DNA of 13,645 nucleotides. It comes from an uncultured Eubacteriales bacterium. GTDB taxonomy: Bacteria; Bacillota; Clostridia; Oscillospirales; Oscillospiraceae. Where the stretch lies: positions 1 through 13,645 of the forward strand of contig URLT01000048.1 in NCBI GenBank assembly GCA_900548795.1, given 5' to 3'. Below are positions 1 through 7,444 of this stretch, in pieces. Under the pieces are notes generated by a model, which ran no database searches, was not told the origin of the DNA, and saw nothing but the letters and a program-made list of their open reading frames with translations. Within the stretch, counting starts at the first letter, position 1, and each line of letters starts with the position of its first letter. The position numbers and the translations under genes are program-made.

Positions 1-570
1 GGCGAGCTGCGGGCAGCCGCCGCGGCACGCGGCAAGCTCCATGCGCTCGTCCACAAGCCCGATGCTCCACGAGAATCGGTCGGATAGCTGACAGACCAGG
101 TCGCGCAGGAGCGTCGTCTTCCCGCTGCCCGGCGCGCCGACGAGCAGAACGGACGCGCGGCTCGTCCAAAGGCCGTCGGCGATCCGCCCGGCAATTCCGT
201 CGATCTGCCGCGCGACGCGCAGATTGAGCGAGGAAAGCTCGCGCAGCCCCGTCAGCTCCCCGGCGCGATAGACGCCCGTCCCGCAGATGCCGAGCCGGTG
301 TCCGCCGTCGAGCGTCACAAAGCCGTTTTTCAGCGTCTCCTCGGCGGCGTAGACCGCGTGTCGCACCGCGCGCGAGAGCAGCTCCTCCAAAAGGCTCGCC
401 GTGACCCGCTCGACCGGCAGCGCCTCCTCCCGGCCGCACGCCAACGCCGTCGGCCGTTGGCCGATGCGCAGGCGCACCTCCTCGGTCTGTGCCGCCGCCG
501 GCCGACGCAGGATCGCCTGACGAAGCTCCGGCGGGCAGATCTCCGTCGCCTGTTTCACCGCTTGTATCAC
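1..570 (-). CDS. spoIIIAA: Stage III sporulation protein AA (partial, 3' end off the left edge)
   Basis: SpoIIIAA is the ATPase of the SpoIIIA-SpoIIQ channel apparatus, which links the mother cell to the forespore during engulfment. 190 residues are visible, against about 307 for the B. subtilis protein as I recall it, so roughly the last third lies outside the window. An early EEVRLRIGQRP stretch, a middle GGHRLGICGTGVYR stretch and a Walker A motif GAPGSGKTT (residues 145-153) followed by LLRDL and VDERMELA all fit the family. The start chosen is GTG at 570 because GAGGTGAG lies just upstream (574-581). An in-frame ATG at 588 would add six residues but has a poorer ribosome site. The rest of the spoIIIA operon would be expected off the left edge. 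The gene is divergent from the surface-protein gene. Family call is firm; the exact start is less so. Confidence 0.9.
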   Translation of the reverse strand, partial: MIQAVKQATEICPPELRQAILRRPAAAQTEEVRLRIGQRPTALACGREEALPVERVTASLLEELLSRAVRHAVYAAEETLKNGFVTLDGGHRLGICGTGVYRAGELTGLRELSSLNLRVARQIDGIAGRIADGLWTSRASVLLVGAPGSGKTTLLRDLVCQLSDRFSWSIGLVDERMELAACRGGCPQLA

Positions 571-573
571 ATT

Positions 574-581
574 CTCACCTC
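574..581 (-). promoter_or_regulatory. Ribosome binding site deciding the GTG start of spoIIIAA
   Basis: On the minus strand this reads GAGGTGAG and ends three bases before the GTG at 570. It supports the GTG over the ATG at 588, whose upstream bases are only weakly Shine-Dalgarno-like. Confidence 0.6.
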
Positions 582-856
582 GCTTCATTCTATGCCCGTC
601 CGGCGCGGGCAGAACCGTTTTCTTGTCAGGAATGCCAACGCGATGCAAGACACGTCGGCAGGGCTATGGAGCGCTCTGAAGCGCAGGCTCGTGTATGGTT
701 TTCCGGCTTTTGAATCTGCGCGGCTCGGCGAAAGGCTCCGCATCTCAGCCGAAGACGATCGATCAAGAGGCCTCGATGCTTCCGGCAGGGGCGCATACGC
801 CCGCTGCATCGCTGCGCGAAAGCATCTCCGTTTTTCTGTTTTCTTCGTCTCCCCCC

Positions 857-885
857 TTGCATTTCTTCACGGTTTGTGATAAGAT
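857..885 (+). promoter_or_regulatory. Candidate extended -10 promoter for the surface-protein gene
   Basis: TTGCAT (857-862) and TAAGAT (880-885) are separated by 17 bases, and TGA immediately precedes the -10 hexamer, giving an extended -10 (TGN) element. The -35 match to TTGACA is weak (3 of 6) and the -10 match to TATAAT is 4 of 6. Transcription from about 892 would leave a 5' UTR of about 187 bases before the ATG at 1079. Confidence 0.4.
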
Positions 886-928
886 TGAATTGCAAGTCAA
901 TGCATCTTTATCTTACGGTTCTCCCGTC

Positions 929-1006
929 CGCCCGGCACTCGCCCCGCGTCGGGCGTCTGCGCCGGAGGGCAGCCCCGCCCCGCCGAGCACCGTTGCTGCG
1001 GCGCAG
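929..1006 (+). promoter_or_regulatory. Foldable GC-rich 5' UTR of the surface-protein gene
   Basis: Two stem-loops can be drawn. The first pairs CGCCCG (929-934) with CGGGCG (950-955). The second pairs CTGCGCC (957-963) with GGCGCAG (1000-1006) and continues inward as GCAGC (969-973) with GCTGC (995-999) after a five-base bulge. I recognise no known riboswitch consensus. In GC-rich DNA such pairing can occur by chance, so function is open. Confidence 0.3.
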
Positions 1007-1066
1007 GCTCGCTTTCCCTGCGGCAACGAGGCTCGGCTTTCCGCTTTTTCATTACCTGTGAAATGC

Positions 1067-1073
1067 AAGGAGG
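1067..1073 (+). promoter_or_regulatory. Ribosome binding site fixing the surface-protein start at 1079
   Basis: AAGGAGG lies five bases before ATG 1079 and is followed by a textbook signal peptide. It excludes the upstream in-frame extension, which is open back to 695 but has no signal peptide at its start. Confidence 0.85.
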
Positions 1074-1078
1074 CTCCC

Positions 1079-4000
1079 ATGAAAAAACGTCTGGCAAGTA
1101 TCTTTCTCATCGCGTGTCTGCTCCTGTCGCTGCTGCCGGCAAGCGTCTTCGCGGCAACGGAGTATGATCTGTACATCAACGAATTCCAGTTCACAAGCAC
1201 CAATCTCACCTATACCGGTGAGGCCGGCAGCGCGGTCTATTCCCCGCAGACCAAAACGCTGTCGCTGAACAGCCTGACCATCAGCACCTCCCGGACAAAC
1301 GCTCTAATCTACAGCAACATTCCCGGCCTGACCATCCATGTCAACGGCACGACCACGATCAACCTGCTCGACAGCAGCCCGATCGGCGGCTCCGACATTG
1401 GGCAGGAGCAGACGAATCATGCCTTCATGCTCGAGGCCGACACCACGATCAAGGGGCAGAGCGGCAACAAAAGCCGCGACAAGCTCGTCATCAACTCCAA
1501 GAGCATCGGCGTCACGAATCCGGAGCCCGACGGCACGACCCGCGTCGGCATCTCTTCCTTCTCGCAGCTGACGCTTCAGGACATCACGCTCAGCATGACC
1601 GACAACTCGGCAACGAACAAGGTGGGATACGCCAGTCTCATCCGCGCGGGCGGGTATACGTCGATCAGCGGCTGCACGCTCGACGCGCAGAAATGCGCTC
1701 ACGGCGTCTTTATGCTTGAAAAAGCCGCCGCAAATATTGCGGGCACCGAGTTTTCCATGAATCTGAACGGCACGCTCACCTCCGGCCTGAACTATTCTTC
1801 CGGCACGACGAACCTCGTGAGCAACTGCTCCGGCACGATCAACGCGACCTATCCGCTCTATTCGCAGGGCAGCGTCACCGTCAACAACGCAGCCGGCGGC
1901 AAGCTGACGCTCAACGGCACCAAAGCCGCGGCGATCGCCGCAGAAAACAAGGGCGCAGCCGGCGGCAAGCTCCTGTTTCAGGACGCCAACGTTGTGCTGA
2001 CCTCGTCTGACTCATACGGCATTCATCTCCAGCCGAACACCTCGGCGGAGCTCAAGCGCAGCACGGTCGATGTGACCGCCCCGAATATCTGCGTGTATGT
2101 TGACGAAAACGCGAAGCTTTCGCTGACCGACGGCAGCGATCGAACCTGCCGACTGTATCTGAAGGGCACAAACACCGCGGAAGGCGGCTCGGTCGGCATC
2201 TATGCAAAGGGCTCGGTCTCCTTTGACACCGGTCTGCTCAGCATCAGCAACGTCTACACGGCGATCCAGAACATGCGCACGGGAACCGTCGATTTCAGCG
2301 GCGGCAGTCATACCCTCAATGCCACGACCTGCGGCTACCTCAACAACGGCACGGGAAAACTGAAGATCGGCGGCAACGTCAACGTCACGGTGAACGCCCT
2401 GATCGGCATTCAGCTCACCAAGAACACAGGCGGTACGCTCGAAATGACAGGCGGCACGCTCGATCTCAACTGCGGCGAGACGGGTCTGCGGCTCCAGAAT
2501 GGCGCGGGCAAGACCACGCTCTCCGGCGGCAGGCTCAACATCACCGGCACCGGCTCGACGCCGGCTGCGGACGGCATCACGGCCTACAGTGCGATCGAGT
2601 TCAGCGGCGCGGAGGTATTCTTTGAGCGCTGCAAGCGCGATCTGATCTCGCTCAACGGTGCAAACAAGCTCACCGCCGGTAAGCTCAGCCTCTCCGGCTC
2701 GTCCATGGGCGCGCAGCTCTCGGGCGGCTTCGAAATGACCGGCGGCGAGCTCGTCTCCGACTGCGCCGGCCTCGGCGTCGTCATTACGGATGGCACGGCC
2801 GCGCTCAAAAACGGCAAGCTCACCCTGAATGCCGGCTACCCGATCTATTTGCAGCGCGGCGGCGTGCTCAATTTCGCAGGCGCAGAGGTCAAGGCGACCG
2901 CCACGGAGAACTGCGCGCTGTATGTTGACCCGAACACCGCCAACGGCGTCAACTCCTATCGGATCACCGGCGGCACGGTCGTCCTGCAATCGACGCAGGC
3001 CGCCGCCAACGCGGTATACACCGCTCTCCCCGAAAATTACGGCGTCTGGGTCGGCGCGGACGAGACAAGCGCCGCTCCCGTGAGCACCGTCACCCAGCCG
3101 GTGCTGGCGAGGAACAAATACGCCCGCTTTGCAGAAAGGCAGAGCTACACGCTGACGCTCGTCAACGTTAAGGAGGGCACCTCCGCCACGGTCGTCGGCG
3201 GCGACGCCATCACCTACACGGCAAAGGACGCCCCCGCCGGGCAGCACTTCTCCCGTTGGGAGCTGACCGTCGGCACAAGCACGACCAACGTCGGCACGAA
3301 CGCGACCTACACCGGCACGATGCCCCACAGCGACGCCACCCTGACTGCGGTCTATGAGGCCTGCCGCGGCGGCACGGCGACCTGCAAGGAAAGGGCGACG
3401 TGCGAGGTCTGCGGCAAGCCGTATGGCAGCCTCGCGCCGCACAGCTACACCGCCGAGGTCGCCGAAGCAAAATATCTGAAATCCGAGGCCGACTGCGACC
3501 ATGCGGCGGTCTACTACAAGTCCTGCACCGGCTGCGGCGAAAGCTCCAAGGGCACGGAGTTCGAGGCCACCTTTACGCACGGCGAGCCGCTCGGGCACGA
3601 CTGGGGCGCGTGGACGTCCAACGGCGACGGCACGCACACCCGCGTCTGCGCCCGCGACGCCGCGCACACCGAAACGAAAAACTGCCACGGCGGCACGGCC
3701 GACTGCACCCATAAGCCCGTCTGCGAGGACTGCGGCGCCGCATACGGCGAGCTTTCAGGCCACAGCTACACCGCCGAGGTTGCTGATGCAAAGTATCTGA
3801 AATCCGAGGCCGACTGCGACCATGCGGCCGTCTACTACAAGTCCTGCACCGGCTGCGGCGAAAGCTCCAAGGGCACGGAGTTCGAGGCCACCTTTACGCA
3901 CGGCGAGCCGCTCGGGCACGACTGGGGCGCGTGGACGTCCAACGGCGACGGCACGCACACCCGCGTCTGCGCCCGCGACGCCGCGCACACCGAAACGAAA

Positions 4001-7000
4001 AACTGCCACGGCGGCACGGCCGACTGCACCCATAAGCCCGTCTGCGAGGACTGCGGCGCCGCATACGGCGAGCTTTCAGGCCACAGCTACACCGCCGAGG
4101 TTGCTGATGCAAAGTATCTGAAATCCGAGGCCGACTGCGACCATGCGGCCGTCTACTACAAGTCCTGCACCGGCTGCGGCGAAAGCTCCAAGGGCACGGA
4201 ATCCGAGGCCACCTTTACGCACGGCGAGCCGCTCGGGCACGATTGGGGCGCGTGGACGTCCAACGGTGACGACACCCACACCCGCGTCTGCGCCCGCGAC
4301 GCCGCGCATACCGAAACCAAGCCCTGCCACGGCGGCATAGCCGACTGCAACCATAAGCCCGTCTGCGAGGACTGCGGCGCCGAATACGGCGCAGGCACAA
4401 ATCACGATTTCACCGCCGAGATCGTCGGGGAAAAATACCTCAGATCCGAGGCCGACTGCGACCATGCGGCCGTCTACTACAAGTCCTGCACCCGCTGCGG
4501 CGAAAGCTCCGAGGGCACAGAGCAGGAGGCCACCTTTGAAAGAGGCGCTCCCCTCGGCCACATCCCCGTCACCGACCCCGAGACCGAGCTTCTGACGCAG
4601 GGCGAGCACTGCTCCGTCTGCGGCGCGGTGCTGACCGCACAGCAGCCGAAGCTCACCTCCTTCTGGACGGACGAGGGCAACTACGACGCCGCGCTCTATG
4701 CCTCCGAGCCGGGCGACTGGGTCATTTATGACGCAGCCGATCTCGCGGCGCTGGCGAAGAAGGTCGAAAGCGGCAGCACCTTCAAGGGCTGCACCGTCAC
4801 ACTCGCGGCGGACATTGACCTGAGCGGCCATCTCTGGATCCCGATCGGCTATCTTGCGCGCACCGCCAGCGGCTCCACTCCCCTCCTCTTTGAGGGCACC
4901 TTTGACGGCGGGCTGCACAAAATCACCGGAATGTTTGCCTGCCCGCAGGGATATTCCCGCTCCATCGCCGAGGTCGGTCTGTTCGGCTATGTGAGCGAGG
5001 GCACGGTGCGCGACCTTCTGCTCTTCGGCACAGTGTCCTATTCCTCGGCTGTTGGCGGCTCGAACTCCGTCGGCGGACTGGTCGGCTATCTGAACATGGG
5101 AACGCTGCAAAACTGCGGCTTTGTCGGCAACGTCTATTTGTACAGCGGCAACGCTTTCTCGCATAACGCCGGCGGTCTGACCGGTTATGCCTGGAGCAGC
5201 CGCATCGAAAACTGCTACGCGATCGCAAGCGTCGAGGCCAGCGTGCCGCACAGCACGATCTCCGTCGGCGGTGTCGGCGGCGGCGCCACAGGCTGGAGCG
5301 GCCCGCTCACCGTGCGCAACTGCTACCTTGCCGTGAAGCTCCGCGCAACGGCGGTCGAGAACACGAGAGCCTATATCGGCGGCCTTGCTCCGATGAATTA
5401 TCTCTCCGGCGAGGGGCACACGGTAGAAAACAACTTTGTTCAGCACGGCTTTGCGGTGAAGGGTCACGTGGACGAATCCGCGCTGAACGGCACGCTCCTG
5501 CGCAAGAGCGCCATGCAGAGCAACACGCTGCTCACCGCTCTCAACGACTACATTTCCCGGAATCCCGGCAGCGGGATGCGCGCGTGGACGCTCGACCCCG
5601 CGCAGAACGGCGGCTATCCCAGCTTCGGCGTGTCGGTCTGGTTCGTGTCCAATCTGACCGGCGTGGAAAACGGCTTCTCCGCGCTTCCCGTCGGCGGCAC
5701 GGCGGAGGCCTATGCGCCGACGGCGACCGGCTACGACTTAGTAGGCTGGTACACCGACGAGGCGCTCACGGAGGCGTTCGACTTCACGCAGCCGGTCACG
5801 GAGAACACCGTGCTCTACGCCAAGTGGAAGCTCCATGTCTGCACGCCCGGCACCTGCATGGTCGGGGAGAACGGGCTGCACTACACCCTCTGCACGGTCT
5901 GCGGCGAGCGGCTCGACTGCGCATACACCGAGGCGGTCGTCGACCCGACCTGCACGAGCGCGGGCTACACCGTCCACACCTGCACCAACTGCGGAAATTC
6001 CTATATCGACTCCATCGTCGAGGGCGGCCACAAGTGGGGCGCGACCGTCACCCCGCCGACCCACACCGAGCCGGGCTACACGCTCTATGAATGCTCGGTC
6101 TGCAAGGAAAGCTACAAGGCGGACTACACCGCTCCCGTCGGCCACGCCTTTGACGAAGGCACGGTCACAAGGGAGGCCACCTGCACCGCCAAGGGCGAAA
6201 TGACCTACGCCTGCTCCTGCGGCGCGACGCACACCGTGCCCATTCCCATGACCGGGCACGAGCTGACGTCCGTCGTCACCGCCCCGACCTGCACCGAGTT
6301 GGGCTACACGACCCACTCCTGCAAGCATTGCGACTATTCCTACACCGACGCGCCCGTCGGCGCGCTCGGCCACGCGTGGGATATGGGCGTCGTCGCCGCT
6401 GCGCCGACCCTGACCGCGACCGGCAAGCTCATCCAGACCTGCACGGTCTGCCACGAGCGGAAGGAAACCGTCCTGCCGATGCTCACCCTCTGCGAGGGCG
6501 GCGAGGGCTGCCCGAGCAGCGCCTATGTCGACGTCCCAGAAAGCACCCACTGGGCGCATGTCGGCATCGACTTCGTTCTCAAGTCCGGCCTGTTCTACGG
6601 CACGTCCGACACGACCTTTGAGCCGGACGGCGAAATGACCCGCGCGATGCTCGTGACGGTGCTCTACCGGCTTGAGGGTCAGCCGAAGCCCACGACGGAA
6701 AATCCGTTCGGCGATGTGGCGGCGGGTACATGGTACACCGACGCGGTCATCTGGGCAGCGGAAAACAAGATCGTCAACGGCATCGGCGGCGACCTGTTTG
6801 ATCCGGACGGCAGCGTCACCCGCGAGCAAATGGCAGCGATCCTCTACCGCTACTCCGTCTTCAAGGGGCTGACCATGGCGCAGGGCGCGTTCGCCATGAC
6901 CTATCCCGACGAGGCCGGGATCAGCGCCTACGCCCTCGAGGCCATGCGCTGGGCGAACGCCGAAAAGCTCATCAACGGCACGGAGCTGGACGGCACGGTT

Positions 7001-7093
7001 TATCTCGACCCGCAGGGCAGCGCGACCCGCGCACAGGTCGCTGCGATCCTCATGCGCTATGTGCAGCATGTTCTGACGCATCTCCCCGGCTAA
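1079..7093 (+). CDS. Giant secreted SLH-domain surface protein with cysteine-rich repeat arrays
   Basis: This 2004-residue protein is not a recognised named gene. Residues 1-26 form a signal peptide (MKKRLASIF, hydrophobic core, ASVFA cleavage site). Residues 28-687 consist of short GG-T-L-beta repeats resembling a right-handed beta-helix or carbohydrate-binding surface fold. Residues 688-760 resemble a divergent InlB B-repeat (FSRW, then MPHSDATLTAVYE). Residues 762-1190 are cysteine array I, with 107-residue units. Residues 1192-1520 contain GLUG-type motifs (GGLVGY, GGLTGY). Residues 1520-1584 are a Listeria-Bacteroides/InlB repeat (GYDLVGWYTDE, YAKWK). Residues 1585-1804 are cysteine array II, with shorter CxxC units. 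Residues 1815-2003 are three SLH domains (TRAM, TREQ and TRAQ in the TRAE position). There is no LPxTG motif, so attachment through cell-wall polymers via SLH is inferred. The protein could be an adhesin, a glycan binder or a metal-binding surface protein; no catalytic motif was seen. Confidence 0.93.
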   Translation: MKKRLASIFLIACLLLSLLPASVFAATEYDLYINEFQFTSTNLTYTGEAGSAVYSPQTKTLSLNSLTISTSRTNALIYSNIPGLTIHVNGTTTINLLDSSPIGGSDIGQEQTNHAFMLEADTTIKGQSGNKSRDKLVINSKSIGVTNPEPDGTTRVGISSFSQLTLQDITLSMTDNSATNKVGYASLIRAGGYTSISGCTLDAQKCAHGVFMLEKAAANIAGTEFSMNLNGTLTSGLNYSSGTTNLVSNCSGTINATYPLYSQGSVTVNNAAGGKLTLNGTKAAAIAAENKGAAGGKLLFQDANVVLTSSDSYGIHLQPNTSAELKRSTVDVTAPNICVYVDENAKLSLTDGSDRTCRLYLKGTNTAEGGSVGIYAKGSVSFDTGLLSISNVYTAIQNMRTGTVDFSGGSHTLNATTCGYLNNGTGKLKIGGNVNVTVNALIGIQLTKNTGGTLEMTGGTLDLNCGETGLRLQNGAGKTTLSGGRLNITGTGSTPAADGITAYSAIEFSGAEVFFERCKRDLISLNGANKLTAGKLSLSGSSMGAQLSGGFEMTGGELVSDCAGLGVVITDGTAALKNGKLTLNAGYPIYLQRGGVLNFAGAEVKATATENCALYVDPNTANGVNSYRITGGTVVLQSTQAAANAVYTALPENYGVWVGADETSAAPVSTVTQPVLARNKYARFAERQSYTLTLVNVKEGTSATVVGGDAITYTAKDAPAGQHFSRWELTVGTSTTNVGTNATYTGTMPHSDATLTAVYEACRGGTATCKERATCEVCGKPYGSLAPHSYTAEVAEAKYLKSEADCDHAAVYYKSCTGCGESSKGTEFEATFTHGEPLGHDWGAWTSNGDGTHTRVCARDAAHTETKNCHGGTADCTHKPVCEDCGAAYGELSGHSYTAEVADAKYLKSEADCDHAAVYYKSCTGCGESSKGTEFEATFTHGEPLGHDWGAWTSNGDGTHTRVCARDAAHTETKNCHGGTADCTHKPVCEDCGAAYGELSGHSYTAEVADAKYLKSEADCDHAAVYYKSCTGCGESSKGTESEATFTHGEPLGHDWGAWTSNGDDTHTRVCARDAAHTETKPCHGGIADCNHKPVCEDCGAEYGAGTNHDFTAEIVGEKYLRSEADCDHAAVYYKSCTRCGESSEGTEQEATFERGAPLGHIPVTDPETELLTQGEHCSVCGAVLTAQQPKLTSFWTDEGNYDAALYASEPGDWVIYDAADLAALAKKVESGSTFKGCTVTLAADIDLSGHLWIPIGYLARTASGSTPLLFEGTFDGGLHKITGMFACPQGYSRSIAEVGLFGYVSEGTVRDLLLFGTVSYSSAVGGSNSVGGLVGYLNMGTLQNCGFVGNVYLYSGNAFSHNAGGLTGYAWSSRIENCYAIASVEASVPHSTISVGGVGGGATGWSGPLTVRNCYLAVKLRATAVENTRAYIGGLAPMNYLSGEGHTVENNFVQHGFAVKGHVDESALNGTLLRKSAMQSNTLLTALNDYISRNPGSGMRAWTLDPAQNGGYPSFGVSVWFVSNLTGVENGFSALPVGGTAEAYAPTATGYDLVGWYTDEALTEAFDFTQPVTENTVLYAKWKLHVCTPGTCMVGENGLHYTLCTVCGERLDCAYTEAVVDPTCTSAGYTVHTCTNCGNSYIDSIVEGGHKWGATVTPPTHTEPGYTLYECSVCKESYKADYTAPVGHAFDEGTVTREATCTAKGEMTYACSCGATHTVPIPMTGHELTSVVTAPTCTELGYTTHSCKHCDYSYTDAPVGALGHAWDMGVVAAAPTLTATGKLIQTCTVCHERKETVLPMLTLCEGGEGCPSSAYVDVPESTHWAHVGIDFVLKSGLFYGTSDTTFEPDGEMTRAMLVTVLYRLEGQPKPTTENPFGDVAAGTWYTDAVIWAAENKIVNGIGGDLFDPDGSVTREQMAAILYRYSVFKGLTMAQGAFAMTYPDEAGISAYALEAMRWANAEKLINGTELDGTVYLDPQGSATRAQVAAILMRYVQHVLTHLPG
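3443..4560 (+). repeat. Tandem 321-bp (107-codon) repeat array inside the surface-protein gene
   Basis: Units begin at 3443, 3764 and 4085. A fourth, diverged partial unit begins at 4406 and runs to about 4560. A 3' half-unit (3364-3442, CRGG then CEVCG) precedes the first. Bases 3509-3879 are identical to 3830-4200 by direct reading, 371 bases at a lag of 321, while the first part of unit 1 differs from unit 2 at five positions. Each full unit encodes eight cysteines, arranged as DC..SCTGCG, VC..NC and DC..VCEDCG. The pattern indicates recent tandem duplication or gene conversion within the coding frame. Confidence 0.93.
5830..6490 (+). repeat. Second array of shorter cysteine-rich repeats in the surface protein
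   Basis: About five degenerate units of roughly 40 codons carry the pattern PTCT..GY..H.C..C...Y....P..GH (for example around residues 1620-1650 and 1735-1770). Unlike array I, the units are diverged at the DNA level, so this array looks older. The last unit has lost the first cysteine (APTLTATGK). The array leads directly into the SLH domains. Confidence 0.8.
6522..7090 (+). other. Three SLH domains at the C-terminus of the surface protein
   Basis: The repeats start at about residues 1815 (YVDVPESTHWAH), 1879 (FGDVAAGTWYTDAV) and 1941 (YPDEAGISAYALEAM). Each ends in the helix that carries the TR motif, followed by an LYR or LMRY stretch. SLH domains bind secondary cell-wall polymers, so the protein is expected on the outer face of the envelope. 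The glutamate of the common TRAE motif is replaced in all three copies (M, Q, Q). Confidence 0.9.
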
Positions 7094-7122
7094 CCCATTT
7101 CACAGGGCTCCCGTATGCTGAT

Positions 7123-7155
7123 GCACGCCGCGCCGCCTCATGCAGCGCGGCGTGC
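7123..7155 (+). terminator. Strong stem-loop after the surface-protein gene, possible terminator
   Basis: GCACGCCGCGC (7123-7133) pairs perfectly with GCGCGGCGTGC (7145-7155) across an 11-base loop. It sits 30 bases after the stop codon, as a terminator would. There is no T-run directly after the stem; the first TTTT is at 7184-7187, so classical Rho-independent action is uncertain. Its 3' arm overlaps the first stem of the adjacent repeated element, so the two structures exclude each other. Confidence 0.45.
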
Positions 7156-7196
7156 CCTCGGTGCGATAAAATGCTCGAAGGTCTTTTATCAAATTT
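7151..7196 (+). repeat. Two-stem intergenic element, copy 1
   Basis: Stem one is CGTGCC (7151-7156) with GGTGCG (7160-7165) around the loop CTC; two of its six pairs are G-T, acceptable as G-U in RNA. Stem two is GATAAAA (7165-7171) with TTTTATC (7184-7190). A related copy lies at 10690-10735, sharing CCCTCGGTGCGAT exactly plus scattered matches to AATT near the end. Confidence 0.5.
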
Positions 7197-7271
7197 CAGC
7201 ATAAAGCAACCGCATTTTTAGGCATTGTAGTTATTTTGCATAAATCTCACCTGTCATTTTCGGACATTCTA

Positions 7272-7300
7272 TTGATTTTTTCCACCCTATACGGTATACT
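7272..7300 (+). promoter_or_regulatory. Sigma-A-type promoter of hutH
   Basis: TTGATT (7272-7277) and TATACT (7295-7300) are separated by exactly 17 bases in an AT-rich stretch. Transcription would start near 7307, giving a leader of about 150 bases before the hutH ATG at 7458. This is the best promoter in the window. Confidence 0.7.
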
Positions 7301-7351
7301 CTTTTTGAGGCAAGGGCGCGCTGTTTTTCCGCCCGTCCACGCCGAGGGTGT

Positions 7352-7370
7352 CCGCCGAAGCACACGGCGG
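7352..7370 (+). promoter_or_regulatory. Stem-loop in the hutH leader (upstream)
   Basis: CCGCCG (7352-7357) pairs with CGGCGG (7365-7370) around a seven-base loop. It lies in the middle of the predicted leader, upstream of the longer stem at 7392-7444. Its significance depends on the larger fold. Confidence 0.35.
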
Positions 7371-7391
7371 CGCCTGACCGAACAAATAAAC

Positions 7392-7444
7392 CGGGGTCGC
7401 TGCTTTTGCTGCCGACGCGCAAGGCGCAAACGCACGCGACCCCG
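7392..7444 (+). promoter_or_regulatory. Stem-loop abutting the hutH ribosome binding site
   Basis: CGGGGTCGC (7392-7400) pairs perfectly with GCGACCCCG (7436-7444), enclosing 35 bases that include the small inverted repeat GCGC-AAG-GCGC. The stem ends at 7444 and AAAGGAG begins at 7445, so folding or protein binding here could control ribosome access. B. subtilis hut mRNA is controlled through leader hairpins by HutP, but I see no T-run of a terminator and cannot claim HutP sites. Confidence 0.5.

Larger units (their letters stand above)
571..1078. other. Divergent intergenic region between spoIIIAA and the surface-protein gene
   Basis: About 500 bases hold no convincing gene. Short open frames here have no ribosome site and their translations are arginine-rich, low-information sequence. 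The region contains a small inverted repeat next to spoIIIAA (TGCCCG 593-598 with CGGGCA 606-611), a candidate plus-strand promoter (857-885), and a GC-rich 5' UTR able to form at least two stem-loops (929-955 and 957-1006). Nothing else is recognisable between about 612 and 856. Confidence 0.6.

Noticed and set aside
587..616. Possible sigma-E promoter for spoIIIAA (CATAGAAT on the minus strand, 587-594)
   Set aside because: The -10-like octamer is close to the consensus, and sigma-E control is known for spoIIIA in Bacillus, but no matching -35 element is visible and the leader would be only a few bases long.
695..1078. In-frame 128-codon upstream extension of the surface-protein gene
   Set aside because: AAGGAGG and a clear signal peptide begin at 1079; the extension has no ribosome site, is compositionally unlike the protein and would bury the signal peptide.
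3364..4560. CRISPR-like periodicity
   Set aside because: The repeat is 321 bp, head-to-tail, in frame and encodes protein, with no short repeat-spacer pattern.
2012..5467. Long minus-strand open frames (566 and 463 codons) opposite the surface-protein gene
   Set aside because: They are antisense to a well-supported gene, arise from GC-rich third positions and repeats, and their translations are alanine/arginine/glycine-rich without domain features.
7330..7370. T-box-like GAGGGTGTCCGCC in the hutH leader
   Set aside because: The conserved T-box core GGGTGGNACCGCG is not present, the leader is too short, and T-boxes usually control biosynthesis or tRNA charging rather than histidine breakdown.
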